DNA of 64,000 nt from Haliclystus octoradiatus. Lineage: Eukaryota; Cnidaria; Staurozoa; Stauromedusae; Haliclystidae. The first letter of the stretch is position 1. Each line of letters begins with the position of its first letter. The stretch covers positions 5,119,543-5,183,542 of the forward strand of contig OU744452.1 in assembly GCA_916610825.1 (NCBI GenBank). The letters run 5' to 3'. Under the pieces are notes generated by a model. That model did no database searches. It saw only the letters and a program-made list of their open reading frames with translations, and was not told the DNA's origin. The position numbers and the translations under genes were made by a program. This document shows positions 1 to 11,342 of the stretch, one piece after another.

Positions 1-61
1 TAAAGCCTTGTCCACACTGATTACAAACATACACCACAGCATCAAGGCCATAAAAGGCCAT
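1..61 (-). CDS. 5' end of a C2H2 zinc-finger gene (partial, runs off the left edge)
   Basis: Reading leftward from an ATG at 61-59, the first 20 codons give MAFYGLDAVVYVCNQCGQGF, which contains the first half of a C2H2 finger (C-x2-C). The N-terminus of the gene at 11343-12047 reads MACFGLDTIVYVCDQCGQGF, so the two are close paralogues in the same orientation about 12 kb apart. The shared start supports the ATG choice in both. Function is unknown beyond probable nucleic-acid binding. The rest of the gene lies outside the window, so I cannot tell whether this copy is intact. Confidence 0.75.
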   Translation of the reverse strand, partial: MAFYGLDAVVYVCNQCGQGF

Positions 62-1500
62 AACAATATAACTTTGTAAACAACTTCTATCATGCAGCAA
101 TCTACGAAGCAAGCACACAAATGGATTACCACAAATGGATACATATTACAAAAGTAATACCTAACACGTAACTAGGTACACACTACTTTAAACGTAAATT
201 TGGGAGTAATTAATCAATTTCTTGAGAAAATTAACCCTGTGGAAAACTGTTTGAATTTGTTAATGTCCAATCAGCACAGTCATTTAAAGTCAATGTAAGC
301 CTTAATCTCACACAAATTGCAACAGAAGCATTTTTCATCAATTCTAGGGTCAAATTAACAACATATCCAAAATGTTCCGAAATCGGAGGAGGCAAAATGC
401 CTTAATTTCGCAATTTGATTAATGGTATCCACAGTAGAAACATGATTGCAAGGTTGTCAGGTTTCAGTGCAATCATGTGATTTAATTTGAGGGAATATCA
501 TCAGACATAATAGTCCTGCATCATGTAGCTCATATAATGTGCTTAAAATTTCCTTCCTGTCACTATGTATCAATTATCAAAACGAGGATATGTACGAAGA
601 TACATAAATCGACATAGTAAAACGGGAAAAACATATACACAGTCAGTAAAAAATGTTTATTAATTATGTTCTAACATTCCACTAGTAATATAGATCATGT
701 AAATACTTTATTTATCGTATTTACAAAATACAACTAGAAATATACATTATATATAATGAACAATTTCAGGCAAATGCCCAGGGATGTTTATGGTCACAAT
801 TATTTTTGACAGAAATTGACTATTACGATTTGACGATAGGCCTGCAGAAACAGCAGAAAAAGATCTCCATTAAAATTGTTAAATAAAATCAAACTAAAGA
901 ACTAATAACTTGATTACTCCTCGACAGGACATCAATGTAACTTTGTATAGCAAGACTACAGTTACCCAATCATTCACGTTATTAATCTAACCATGGATTG
1001 AAAATTAAACACAGGAACTTCACCTAAAGATTATGCCCAAAATGTTGACTATAACCTATATCCATATTCAGCGCTATTTTTAGTAATCGAAAAATAATCG
1101 GCATCAACAAATAAATTAATTATTAATCGTTGAACCGATAATTATTTCACAATGAAATTCGAAATGAAAGTTCAGAAATAGTGGCTTGTTTACATCATTT
1201 TGTAGTTCAAAACATTTGAATAATTCGTTATGCCACTTGACACCTCCTATTGCTATACTGCAGAGTGAAAAGGTCAGTTACACATTAGGCCTAGCGTTGG
1301 TGAATTAAACCCGTGAGCACGGTTTCGAACATCGGTATATTTGGTAATCCTCTCATCCCTATAGGAAATCAGATAGAAATAATTGCTTTTCTTAGATGAA
1401 TACTTTATACTGAGAGATTTTTTGTATCTATATTTATTGGTTAGACACAAAAATCGAGCAAACTTTATGCTGAAAAAAGTCAGTCCTGTGAAAAAAGTGT
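62..1500. other. intergenic, no gene seen
   Basis: AT-rich sequence upstream of the zinc-finger start at 61. I see no coding exon. The promoter of that gene should lie here, but no motif stands out. Confidence 0.5.
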
Positions 1501-1570
1501 CTTAATACTGTTATCAGTTTATGCACACTTATCAGGTATTTCTGAATAAATGATGATGATGATGATGATG
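1501..1570 (+). repeat. 3' end of a retroposon with (GAT)n tail
   Basis: The block 'cagtcctgtgaaaaa', then 'cttatcaggt', then 'tctgaataaatgatgatgat' recurs with the same order and tail at 8345-8412. A reverse-strand copy lies at 39548-39640 and a weaker copy near 18770-18810. A conserved 3' block ending in a trinucleotide run is typical of SINEs or truncated LINEs. The 5' limit is not clear. Confidence 0.55.
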
Positions 1571-1689
1571 TTTATGTTTTTGATATAGGCCTACTACTTA
1601 ATGTAAATTTGAATATAATATATTTAAGCATGTACATGAACTGAAAAGTAAACACAGAATAGTATTTTTCAGGAAAGTGTTTACTAGAA

Positions 1690-2050
1690 AGTAAGGGTAT
1701 AATACTATCTTCGTATCGAACAAAAACCAAGTCCGGAGATTCCTCTTTTACCAATGCTGCACCCATCGTATGGAATTGATTACCAGAGGAAATCTGTTTG
1801 TCCCACTATTGAACAATTTTAAATCTTCATTAAAGACACATTTTTTAAAAATAACTTACTTTATTGACATTTTTATTTGTCAATATATAACAAGTTTTAA
1901 TTTAGCACTAGTTTTATTTCCTATCCTTTGATAATATTTTATTCCATGTTTGTATATACATTGAATTTTTGACTCATGGTTACGTAAGTGACCTTGAGTC
2001 TATGCTGTCATGGTATAAACGTTTTCATTTGATTTCATTTCTTTTCATTT
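1690..2050 (+). mobile_element. fossil 3' end of a CR1/L2-like LINE
   Basis: Plus-strand translation near 1745-1850, with stops, shows the conserved RT C-terminal tail pattern: an 'NAAPIVWN' block, then 'LPEEI', then a 'K(T)H(I)F' stretch. It is followed by a non-coding 3' region and a pentamer-like tail (repeated 'tttcatttgattt', 'catttc') at about 2025-2055. Stops show it is dead. The sequence from about 1975 on is shared, inverted, with 4765-4921. Confidence 0.6.
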
Positions 2051-2484
2051 CATTTTTAACTAACTCTTTTGTTCTTTTGAAATAACGTTCAACATACTGC
2101 TTTGCGTGCTAACAAAGGTCGAACAAAAAACGATTACGCAAGAAACACCATTTTATTGTTAAAAATACAATGGGCAAGCTGTGTGATAATCTCAAATTTT
2201 TAGCTGGATTTGACATAATTTTTTTTCCATTGCCCGCCATAATGGTCGACTCGCAGCTTAGCGAGATTACAATTGCATTATTAAATGAAATGTTTTATAA
2301 TACTCCTGGATTAGTTTACATCGTGATTATCTCTTCATTGGTAGAACACATGATTGTTTTCTTTCTCTTCGTGTATTCCATTTTAGTAATATGAACATTT
2401 TAGTAATTTTCTAGGTTACTATTTAATAATATTTTAGTCTATATAACAACTTTGCCTATCAGTCATATAGACTGGAAGGGGAGA

Positions 2485-2637
2485 TGTGTGATACTGTATT
2501 CAGCTTAACTCATAGCCATGTAAACTAGCCTCTTATTCAAGTAATTTATATAACCTGTTCTCTACTCAATATATTCATTCTGTTGATAACTCCATTGCGT
2601 GTTTATCTTGAGTCATCGTAATATCGATTATCATACA
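2485..2637 (+). mobile_element. candidate 3' LTR of a decayed LTR retrotransposon
   Basis: A 153-bp segment begins TGTGTGATA and ends TATCATACA, a short terminal inverted repeat with TG...CA ends. It is directly preceded by a purine tract (gaaggggaga) that looks like a polypurine tract. Upstream sequence at 2170-2484 would be internal element DNA, but no domain is recognisable. No partner LTR was found in the window. Confidence 0.4.
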
Positions 2638-2649
2638 GCATCCAACAAA

Positions 2650-4080
2650 GTATTGAAGATGATTTGAGAAATAAATACTATGATATGATATCAAAAGTTT
2701 TTGTGATGAATCAAAATAAAAACAAGTTTAGGTAACTTATAACCAAAGAGTTGACAACAGAGACAATGTTAATGTAGGTCCACCTTCACCATAACAACAG
2801 CGAAACACCAAGGAAGATGGAAATACAATTGAAAGAATACTGAATCATAACACATTATTGTATGTTATTAAATTAAAATTGTTAGAAAAAATATACAAAG
2901 TTTACTTCGCTATAGTTTCTCTTTAGAGTAAATAACGGGGGCATTGCTAAAAGATTCTGATGATTTCAATTTCTTGTTCGGCCTTTATTAGTGTTGGTAT
3001 TTTGTTGACATATCATTTGGCGAGATAGAAAGACAAATTTGTTGAGCCGATTCTACTTAAAACTGTTCTATGAAGACTATGATGCTTCAACAATTTGGTA
3101 AAGCATATTTATTATTTATTCTTAGACAACCTTAATCAATTTTGTACAAAAAGATTGTTGTTTTATTGTCCATTGATAACATTTATCAAAATAATTGGTT
3201 TACCAATTATGATTCAAGAATCGGCAAACAATAATCGGGAAAAAATAATCGGCAATTTCACAATCGGAACATCTCTATCTGCGGACAATCAATTTGACTA
3301 TCACACTTATTTGAGATCATAGCTGATTGATCATCTAATTTGTTTTTCCAGTTGACTGTCAACCACGGATTCTTGTTCACCTTGAGAAAATGGAAACTCA
3401 AAACGCAAAATATCGAATCCTCTTGCTAAGCTTTAAAGGGGTAAACCGGACCAGCAGCTTTTGTTTTAAAGAAAAACTATTTCTTGGAAATCTTGTTTTG
3501 AAACACATCATAAGTTTGTTTTGGTTTCAAACGCTCTTGACACCAAGATGCTGACTTTAGTGTCATCACATTCACACAGGGTACGATAAAAGATTTTGCC
3601 TCCTGAGATCCAAAGGTTTTCCAAGTGGAACCTTAGGATTTTTTTACGGACATATGATGAACTATTTCATATCAGAACAAGGCAGTCTGCTACTAATTTC
3701 ATTGTCAACGCTACATCCTGTTTAAACTCGTAAAGAAATTATTTCTCGTCATTTGAAATGGTTAATGAAAGGTTTTATTGTTCTGTAACATCACTATTTC
3801 AGGTGAAACTTTGAAGATAATTTTTGTTGTTTTTTGACCATGAGAACTTTTAAACCGACAATTCATCATTTGTTTGGGGGCTTAGACAAGACAGTATTAT
3901 ATATTTATTGTTTTCATTGTTTTCTGAAGTTATTTATTACATTAAACTGCTAAACCAGTCGTCACGGTTTTATTTGGTTTATTAAAATGTCTTAATTCTG
4001 CTGCGACATCAGCTTAAGATGAGACAATTTCGCACGTCATTTACAACTCACACCTGTATTATAAGTAGTGAAAATCACTT
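2650..4080. other. intergenic, nothing recognised
   Basis: AT-rich DNA with only short random open frames. No domain, RNA gene or clear repeat was seen. Confidence 0.5.
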
Positions 4081-4094
4081 CATTTGTTCTATCT

Positions 4095-4150
4095 TGGTAT
4101 GGTCTAGGGGTGGAGCATCTGCATCAGGCGCATGGAGTTTGGATCTGCAT
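4095..4150 (+). repeat. tRNA-like head, possible SINE fragment
   Basis: The sequence resembles a decayed pol III promoter: an A-box-like 'tggtctaggggtggagc' and a B-box-like 'gagtttggatctgc' about 30 bases later, followed by a T run. It does not fold as an intact tRNA by eye. Confidence 0.25.
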
Positions 4151-4764
4151 TAACATTTTTCCTTTTTTATTTTATTTACTATTTGGATATATTTTCTTTA
4201 TATTTTCAATCTATTGACAATCATATTATTGATATATTATTTCAGGACTTGATGTAAACGTAAACAAGCACTGATTATCGATTTGTGAATAGACAAATAA
4301 ACCTTGGAAAATCCGAAGGTTATTGCTTTATCTTAATATTTAGTAGAAATCTTATAAGAAAAATGTTGATTCTTAGCTGCCTTGGGAATTCAGCTCAGCC
4401 TTCCGTGATCTAGAATAGGAGTGATCTAGATATTTTTCATAATTAGAGAAACGTGGAAAAGACACGCAATTTGAGCTTTGAAGTCTCGATTTAAGTTGGT
4501 GTTGGCAGGATTAAAAATTTTAATAAACAATTTGAAATATGTAAAATAACAAATAACCATACCATATAGTACATGAAATAGCCATAGGCCTACAAACTAA
4601 GTACATAATAGTAGGCATAATATCAGAAGATTAATAAAATTGAAAATTCACATAATAGTATTCATAACATAACTATTGTGACGTGCAACAGGTAATAGCC
4701 TACTTTTGATTCTCGATCTTGCTATAATGGCATTTGTCACATTCATATTGTATTTAAAAGATAG

Positions 4765-4921
4765 TATTCTTGCGTAATCGTCTTTTGTCCGTCTTTTGTT
4801 AGCTCACGCAAAGCAGTAACTTGAATGGAACGTTCATGCGACAAGAATTTCACCCTTAAAAAGACAAACGATTTCCTGTAGTGGTAGCAAAGACTAATGG
4901 TCATTTACGTAACCATGAGTC
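4765..4921 (-). repeat. inverted copy of the LINE 3'-end repeat at about 1975-2146
   Basis: The reverse complement of this stretch matches 1975-2146 in several blocks in the same order: 'gactcatggttacgtaa' and, further out, 'actgctttgcgtg' and 'acgattacgcaag'. The two are diverged copies of one repeat in opposite orientation. Confidence 0.55.
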
Positions 4922-5463
4922 AAAGCTCCACAGTCTGGTATACGTGCAGCTGGCTTTTATACCAGCCCCAAGTGCTTTTGAAACCATAGGGTATGTTAAC
5001 TTAATTGTTATTTTCCGTCCAACAAGCTCCACTGAGTTGTGCCCATAATTTATGAGTTACGTCATCATTATCAATAAGTTTACTGTGGTGGGTTCTAGAG
5101 ATGACGTGTTTAACAAGGAGTTGTGATTTAATGGCAATCGATGTTTTGAACTTTAGAAAAGTAAATGCGACCAAGCTTTCATTTGTTCGACTCATTCTTT
5201 CGACTCGACCACATAAAAAACTTGAATATTTACGTCAACATAGCAATAGTCCGATAATTATTTACTATTTAATCCGTGTTTGTCCTTGTCACTTTATTGT
5301 TAATTTTGTAATGTGTATTTATGGATAAATTCTTGATTTTGAGAAGTAAAAAACAACAACAACTTGACCATAGATTATGGTTCGACTGTAAACGACAGTA
5401 AACACCCGAATTCCAGGCCATGTGATCAAGGATTCAAGTTACCCAATTTGTCTAATTAAACGA

Positions 5464-5530
5464 AGTCAGAAGTTTGAAGTTTGAAAGTCGGAAGTTTGAA
5501 GTTTGAAGTTTGAAGTTTGAAGTTTGCAGT
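5464..5530 (+). repeat. short tandem repeat, unit GAAGTTT
   Basis: About nine copies of a 7-bp unit (gaagttt, with variants such as gaaagtcg) run directly up to the left end of the inverted-repeat element at 5533. Confidence 0.8.
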
Positions 5531-5532
5531 TT

Positions 5533-6309
5533 AGATATTACGAAGTGGATAATGTTCCGGCAGCCGGAATCCTGAGTGCTAGAGATAATGTTCCGTGCGT
5601 CTTCTGCGCATGCTTAAAATGTGCTGTTTGTGTTTCTCTCACATTCATTCAAGATGCAATTTTGTTCATAACAAGTTTTATAATAGAATATAAAATAATT
5701 CAAAGTGCTAGAGGTTGAAACCACTTTATATGAGGGATTCACGACGCTGGATGCCACCGTTCTTCCAAACTTATAGAAAAAGCGAAGGAACACGGCTTTG
5801 GTTTTGAGTTTCGGGGTTTTGACTTTTGGTGTACGACAAAATCAGAATTGGTAGGCCGCATGTAGCATCAGTTACAGGAAAAGGAAATGACTAATAAGTA
5901 ATTATCCCATATTATTACAAATTACCATAGTAAAAATGTTTTGAAATATTGTTAGGCAGCATAAATATTCGCTAAAACCTTTTAAGCTCGCCAAATAAAT
6001 GTCACGACACTCAAACATTAAAAACGCTGCGCTGGGTTGCATCGCTGAAAAGCTTCGATAAATCAAACACAGAATAAAATGATTAATGCATAGATATGCT
6101 GAATATCGTTTTTCTTAATATTTATTCCAAACAGCCGATCCAACTTACGGTGTGGGTGAATTTTTTTACAAACTTTTTACGATATAATTTTGGATCGATC
6201 GACACAGCCATGTTTACTATCTACATACGCATGCGCAAAGGACTCACGGAACATTATCTTTTGAAGACAGCTTTCCGGCAGCCGGAACAATATCCACTGC
6301 GTAGATATT
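5533..6309. mobile_element. non-autonomous DNA transposon with long imperfect TIRs
   Basis: The left end (gatattacgaagtggataa, then ttccggcagccggaa, then a block including 'agataatgttccgtg' and 'gcgcatgc') is matched in inverted order at 6228-6309. The inverted arms are about 80 bp and diverged. Each carries the near-palindrome TTCCGGCAGCCGGAA. No transposase frame lies between them. The target duplication could not be fixed. Confidence 0.6.
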
Positions 6310-6399
6310 AATGAGAGCGTTTTAAAAGTGGCCCGCCTCGGCCATTGTAAAAATGGGATTGCCCAGTGCAAAGGTTTTATCCAGATCTAACATTAATTA

Positions 6400-7900
6400 C
6401 TGAAGTTTACACACAGTGTCTATAAAAAAAGGTTTGACTTCCAGATGTTTTGTTGATATTTGACAGATAATCAGAAAAATGACATTTGACATTTTGATTT
6501 GATCTGAATATTTTCTAGCCCGCATCAACGTGGTCGGGCATCCCACATTTTGTCAGATGCTGTCAACAAGAAACTTTTCAAAATTATAGAAAAACAGTAC
6601 GCCCATGTGTACTCTTCGACTCCGTCATAGCATTATAAGTTAAGCTCTGACTATCGTAAGCCTGTAGGCTAATTGTTCGTCATTGAACGTTATCTTTTCT
6701 TCTATTTCTGACCTTTATATCGCTTCAGCAATATAAAATTTACCGACATCGTTATACATATAGCTAACTTGACACTAGACATTAATAAAACACTCAATAA
6801 GAATTGTTTTGATAATAATTTGAAATTTCATAAAATTCCTAAATCGCTTTATTGTTCTTAAAGCCCCAGCTATGCTAAGCTTCGGTCAGAATTACTTTCC
6901 TAGGAATCATTTCATCAGTTGTGTGAAAAAACGAAGAATGATTCCAATTTTTGAACACGAGTCCTGTCACTCACCTTTTTCTGCTTTTCAAGGTTGCTGC
7001 TCACTTCTTTTCTTATGTGGCATAATTATGAATGAGTTACTTGAAGGTTGACAAAAAAAAATGAAGTAAAAGGTTCGGAATATGAATGTTCTCACTTTCA
7101 TGCATTGAAGAAGAAATACGAGAGGCCATGAAGTCAAAATGGTAGAGATTGTCAATATTTACAAGGCCCTTCAGGATTGAGAGAACTTGAATAGAACATC
7201 TGACATTAGGAGATAACATGTCTATTTCATTTCATTCATTGATGCCTCAATCATGGCTTCGCTTTCAAAGTCCACATTGTGACTTTGTGATATATGTATA
7301 GACTATATCAAGAAAGAAAGGAGATCTTTATGGCTCAATTAAACATTAAAAGTTTGTAAATAATGAATTTTCATTATCTTCATTATAACATTGTTAACTT
7401 CTTAACGATGGTTTATAACTCCAATCGCAACAATTGTCAATTGCTATGTATAGGCTATCATATGATTCATATCATTGATTCATTTATAGCCAATTTTAAT
7501 TGTTTTGGCTTCGCCGCTTCAGAGCCTCAGCCTTCCGTCAGGCCTTAGCAAATGATTGCTACCTACCACAACCATTTACCTACTACAGCCTAAACAGGCT
7601 AGCTAACAGCCATTTACAACTACACACTTTAAATATTATGTTCATGTGGTATAATGATTATACGAATATATGGTATAACTGTATACTGGATCTGTAAAAT
7701 TGTTGTTCAAAATTTGCGATACTATTTACATTCAAGTTATATATTATGGGTAGGCTCCAGTCTGCAAAGCATGGCCGCTGTGCCCCCGAGAAGAACAATT
7801 TTCTCTTGATTGCCGCCCCTGAAGCTGCAGTTTCCATCGAAAATCGGCAGTTAAAAATGGTTTTTATTGTCATTTCCTTTGTAATTTTTGCTAAGATGAT
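6400..7900. other. intergenic, nothing recognised
   Basis: No gene or clear element was seen. The sequence is moderately AT-rich with short chance open frames. Confidence 0.5.
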
Positions 7901-7931
7901 GGATTTTGCCGCCCCTCTGGGGTAGACTTAA

Positions 7932-8091
7932 CTACCCCTGCGAAAAACAGTTCAGGAGTTCATGAACATGTCATGAACTTTAAATGGACCCAATTTCAAT
8001 GAACTGTGAACAGTTCATGAACACATTAGGAACATATCAGGCCATTTAACGATCATGAACCCCTGAAAACCTGAATTGTTTTTCACAGGGG
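7932..8091. mobile_element. 160-bp MITE flanked by TTAA (piggyBac-like ends)
   Basis: TTAA at 7928-7931 and 8092-8095 flank a segment whose ends are inverted repeats: left acccctgcgaaaaacag, right reverse complement cccctgtgaaaaacaa. TTAA duplication with C-rich termini is the piggyBac-superfamily hallmark. The interior holds several copies of the palindrome-like unit TTCATGAAC. A diverged relative lies at 57405-57530. There is no coding capacity. Confidence 0.7.
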
Positions 8092-8344
8092 TTAAACTAA
8101 TGTATTGCATACATTTTATTTTTCTTAACTTTCTCAGCCACAGTAAATGAACCAACTTGATTCAAAAGTAAAGTAGCGGTTACAGGGCAGGCCGCACTGA
8201 AAAAAAACACTCAAAAGTCTGAAAAACAAATCTCCCAACTGTGAATGTTATTTGTTCATGAATTTCTGATATTCCGTTACATTAACTTTGAAGCTGATCA
8301 GTATTTAAATAATCTTCTGTTCAACATGAATTAGCCAAGTACTG

Positions 8345-8412
8345 CTACAGTCCTGTGAAAAAGCTGCAAGCTTATCGGGTTCTGAATGAATGATGATGAT
8401 GATAATGATGCT
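8345..8412 (+). repeat. second copy of the (GAT)n-tailed retroposon end
   Basis: The order 'cagtcctgtgaaaaagctg', then 'agcttatcgggttctgaat', then a run of gatgat matches the copy at 1501-1570. Confidence 0.6.
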
Positions 8413-8599
8413 GTATATGCAATCATTTTTAGCCAGCTGAATCCTCGGTCATCATTAGTATCGTCCGCAGAGTGAGAAGTACACACCGTAGAGCGTAATA
8501 ATCTTAAACTTCTTCTCATCTCATCATCATTATGCTTCAAGTGATGTCCTTCATTGTCTTGATTGAAATGTAGTTTACAATGATTTCTTAACTAGCTAC

Positions 8600-9840
8600 G
8601 AATTGTAACCAGAGCTATCCATTTACAAATTTGTTCATGTAGATAGCCTTACTGTAACGGGTTGGGACGTAGTAGATTTAATTGTAGACAATTTAACAGC
8701 TATGACCAAGCCCTCTTATCATTTGGACTATCGTTCAGAGTTTGGAAAAATGACTGATCGAAAATAGGGTAGATTCAATATTATATATCTCCGCTTATAA
8801 ACGTTGTTCAAACTAAGAAATCACTGTCACCATTCTTCATCATTTAGTTTCAGCTACTCGAATCTGAGTTTAAACTTTTTTGTGTCATATGCACTTTAAT
8901 GATTCCCGCAAGTGGCAAATTATGTATAATGTATATATGTCAGGGTTTGTGTGTTTTATACATGCTAATTGCTGGCTAAGAAAGATTTGAATTGAAAAAT
9001 ATAGATAATCACAAAACAGTGATGTACAATTTTTCATTGCTACGCTTGACACAATTCCTCCATCTCTCATAACCTAATTTCACATCACAATTTCAACAAC
9101 ATCATGATATTCGTATACCTATAATAATGTGATCTACATCTTCTTCAATTTTGGTATGTAAAGCAGTATCTGATGAAGGAGAACCTCTTATTTCCCAGAT
9201 TTTTGTAGGAGTCTAAACTGTTTGTGCTCCTCGAATTGGAGGCACTCCCCTATATGCCTTAGTTCAACAATCACATCTGTAGTTGATAGTAGGTGCAATT
9301 GCGTAAATCGGGTGAGTCATGTCTGTTAGATTGAAGAACGTTTTGGTACATTGCGGCCCTTTGCGTCAAGTCCTAAGAGTCCTGTGGCAGTAAGGGACGT
9401 TATGAAGTTAAAAAATTAGTACACTCCTATTAATGAAACAAACGTTTCAATGTAGTCAATTAGTTGCTATTACGGACCATCATGTATTTTAGTGACTGTC
9501 CAATCATTCAGATTACTGAATTAATTAAATCTGGAAAATCTTTGTCAAGTATAACACAACACCGACTGCCCATTTCAGACCCGTCAGAAGTTAGTCGAAA
9601 AGGTGATAAATTTATGATTCTGATGAATTTCCCGGAGAAAAAAATGCAGCACACACACAAGTTACAGACGCTGTATGATACTAATCATGAACACCAAAAT
9701 CCATTATTTTTGAATTAATTAAATGTCTTAAACAAATAAATTTGGTTGCATAAAACAGTGGTTGGTCATGCTGTGTGATGGTGATGATGCTGCCAAATAT
9801 AAACGTATTGAACAAATGCTGTGTTAAATATATCTTGTCA
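8600..9840. other. intergenic; one dispersed-repeat fragment
   Basis: No gene was recognised. 8735-8790 ('gtttggaaaaatgactgatcg', then 'atagggtagattcaa') recurs at 28850-28885. 8849-8880 ('ttcagctactcgaatctg') recurs at about 34320-34345, so a repeat family is present here. Confidence 0.45.
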
Positions 9841-9859
9841 AAAGGAACAAGTCTAGGCC

Positions 9860-10139
9860 GAGGGCTTGTCCATGTTTTTTCAAGTCCAAATCCTTCTCCG
9901 CATTGATTGCAATAAATGTGTCTTTAATAATTTGTTAATTTCTGTGTTATTAATGTAACAACAAAAGTTTGAAACTTTTATTGCATTGATCACATATGCA
10001 TATCGTATATTTATGTTGATCCATCTTTAATAACTGTGAATTCGTTTTCACGTTTATCATATTTATATGGTCTTTCACAAAGTCTGGGAAATTTCTGTAC
10101 TATATTTGAATCGCCTAAACGCTTAAATCTTTTGCAGCA
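9860..10139 (-). pseudogene. decayed zinc-finger array downstream of the 10140 stop
   Basis: Past the TAA at 10142-10140 the same frame continues C-C-K-R-F-K-R-L-G, nearly the same as finger 10 of the gene (CDECSKRFKRLG). Further finger remnants follow with stops and frame changes, such as ICDQCNKSFK and YCNQCGEGFG. This shows that the array once extended at least three fingers further and that the present C-terminus is a truncation. Confidence 0.7.
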
Positions 10140-11342
10140 TTAATCACATCCCAACGGCTGTTTGTCTTCATGAACCAATTTATGTTCAATTACATGGTAA
10201 GATGTATAAAATCTTTCATCACATTGATCGCATGCGTATGGTCTAACTATAGAATGATAAATTTTCCTATGTTTATCCAACTTACATGGAGTGGTAAATT
10301 CGCTTTCGCATATGTCACATTTATATATTATGTTACCAATATGAGATAATTTGTGTTTATTTAATCCACCTAGACGCTTGAATCGTTTACTACATTCATC
10401 ACATCTGAACGGCTTTTCGTCATCATGAACTAATTTATGTCCAATTAAATGATGAAGTGTACAAAATTTTTTATCACATCGATCGCATGCATAGCGTCTG
10501 TCTTTATGAGTACGCTTATGTCTAGTTAAATATCTTGATAAGCTAAAACTTTTATCACATTGTTGACATTTATATGGTTTCTCATCAGTATGTGTTATTT
10601 TATGTGCATCTAATCCAAGAGATTGTTTAAAACGTTTCCCGCATTGCTCACACACAAAAGGCCAATCCTCAATATGAACTAATTTATGATTATTTAAACG
10701 ACACGATGTGTAAAATGATGCATTACACTGTTCGCATTTATAACCTTTTTCCAATCTTTCTCTACTATGAGTTTTCTTGTGTACTTTCAAATATCTTAAA
10801 AGATCAAAACTTTTATCACATTCATCGCAAGAATATTGTGTTTTTCTGATATTGTGAAGTTCCATATGTCTTATTAAGGTGGATGGTCGTGATAAACCTT
10901 TTCCACATACTTGACATATAAAATCCTTTTCTCCATTATGTATTAATTGATGTTTGGTTAACGTAGCCATTCGTCTGAAACTCATACTACATGTGTCACA
11001 TGGGAATTGTTTTTTCTTCGCATGTTTGTTATGAACAAATTGATGTTTTGATAAATCCTTGGCAGAATTAAATCCTTTTTCACATGTTTCACATACATAT
11101 TTTTTTTCTTCAGATTGTGTTGCTATTTTATGTGTTGTCATATTATTTATTTGCTCATTTTTGTTTTCATGTTCATCAGATTCAGGATTTGTTTCTATAT
11201 TATGAGTTTGATTATGCATTTTTAATAAACGCGATGTAGAAAATTGTTGTTCACATTCATTGCATAAATAAAGTTTTTTTGATTCAACATGATTCATCAA
11301 TTGCTTTTCAAGTTGATCCGATTCTCTATTTTCATTTTTGCA
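10140..11342 (-). CDS. poly-C2H2 zinc-finger protein, C-terminal part (after an internal stop)
   Basis: This frame continues without a break from the TAA at 11345-11343, so it is the second half of the gene that starts at 12047. It encodes 12 complete C2H2 fingers (C-x2-C-x12-H-x3/4-H) joined by short linkers. The last finger is followed by GCD and a TAA at 10142-10140. Fingers 4-6, 7-9 and 10-12 form a three-finger super-repeat with similar second and third members, such as CDKSF-x-L-x-RYL and H-K-L-V-H. There is no good ATG near its start: the first in-frame ATG is about 14 codons after the TAA. Many-finger proteins of this type usually bind DNA in the nucleus. Whether this one is expressed is doubtful. 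Confidence 0.7.
   Translation of the reverse strand, partial: CKNENRESDQLEKQLMNHVESKKLYLCNECEQQFSTSRLLKMHNQTHNIETNPESDEHENKNEQINNMTTHKIATQSEEKKYVCETCEKGFNSAKDLSKHQFVHNKHAKKKQFPCDTCSMSFRRMATLTKHQLIHNGEKDFICQVCGKGLSRPSTLIRHMELHNIRKTQYSCDECDKSFDLLRYLKVHKKTHSRERLEKGYKCEQCNASFYTSCRLNNHKLVHIEDWPFVCEQCGKRFKQSLGLDAHKITHTDEKPYKCQQCDKSFSLSRYLTRHKRTHKDRRYACDRCDKKFCTLHHLIGHKLVHDDEKPFRCDECSKRFKRLGGLNKHKLSHIGNIIYKCDICESEFTTPCKLDKHRKIYHSIVRPYACDQCDERFYTSYHVIEHKLVHEDKQPLGCD

Noticed and set aside
2170-2394. A hydrophobic 74-codon frame
   Set aside because: Hydrophobicity follows from T-rich sequence. No signal or family pattern was seen. It may be internal DNA of the decayed LTR element.
9464-9718. An 84-codon plus-strand frame
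   Set aside because: It starts at a non-ATG codon, has low-complexity AT-driven codons and shows no domain or neighbour support.
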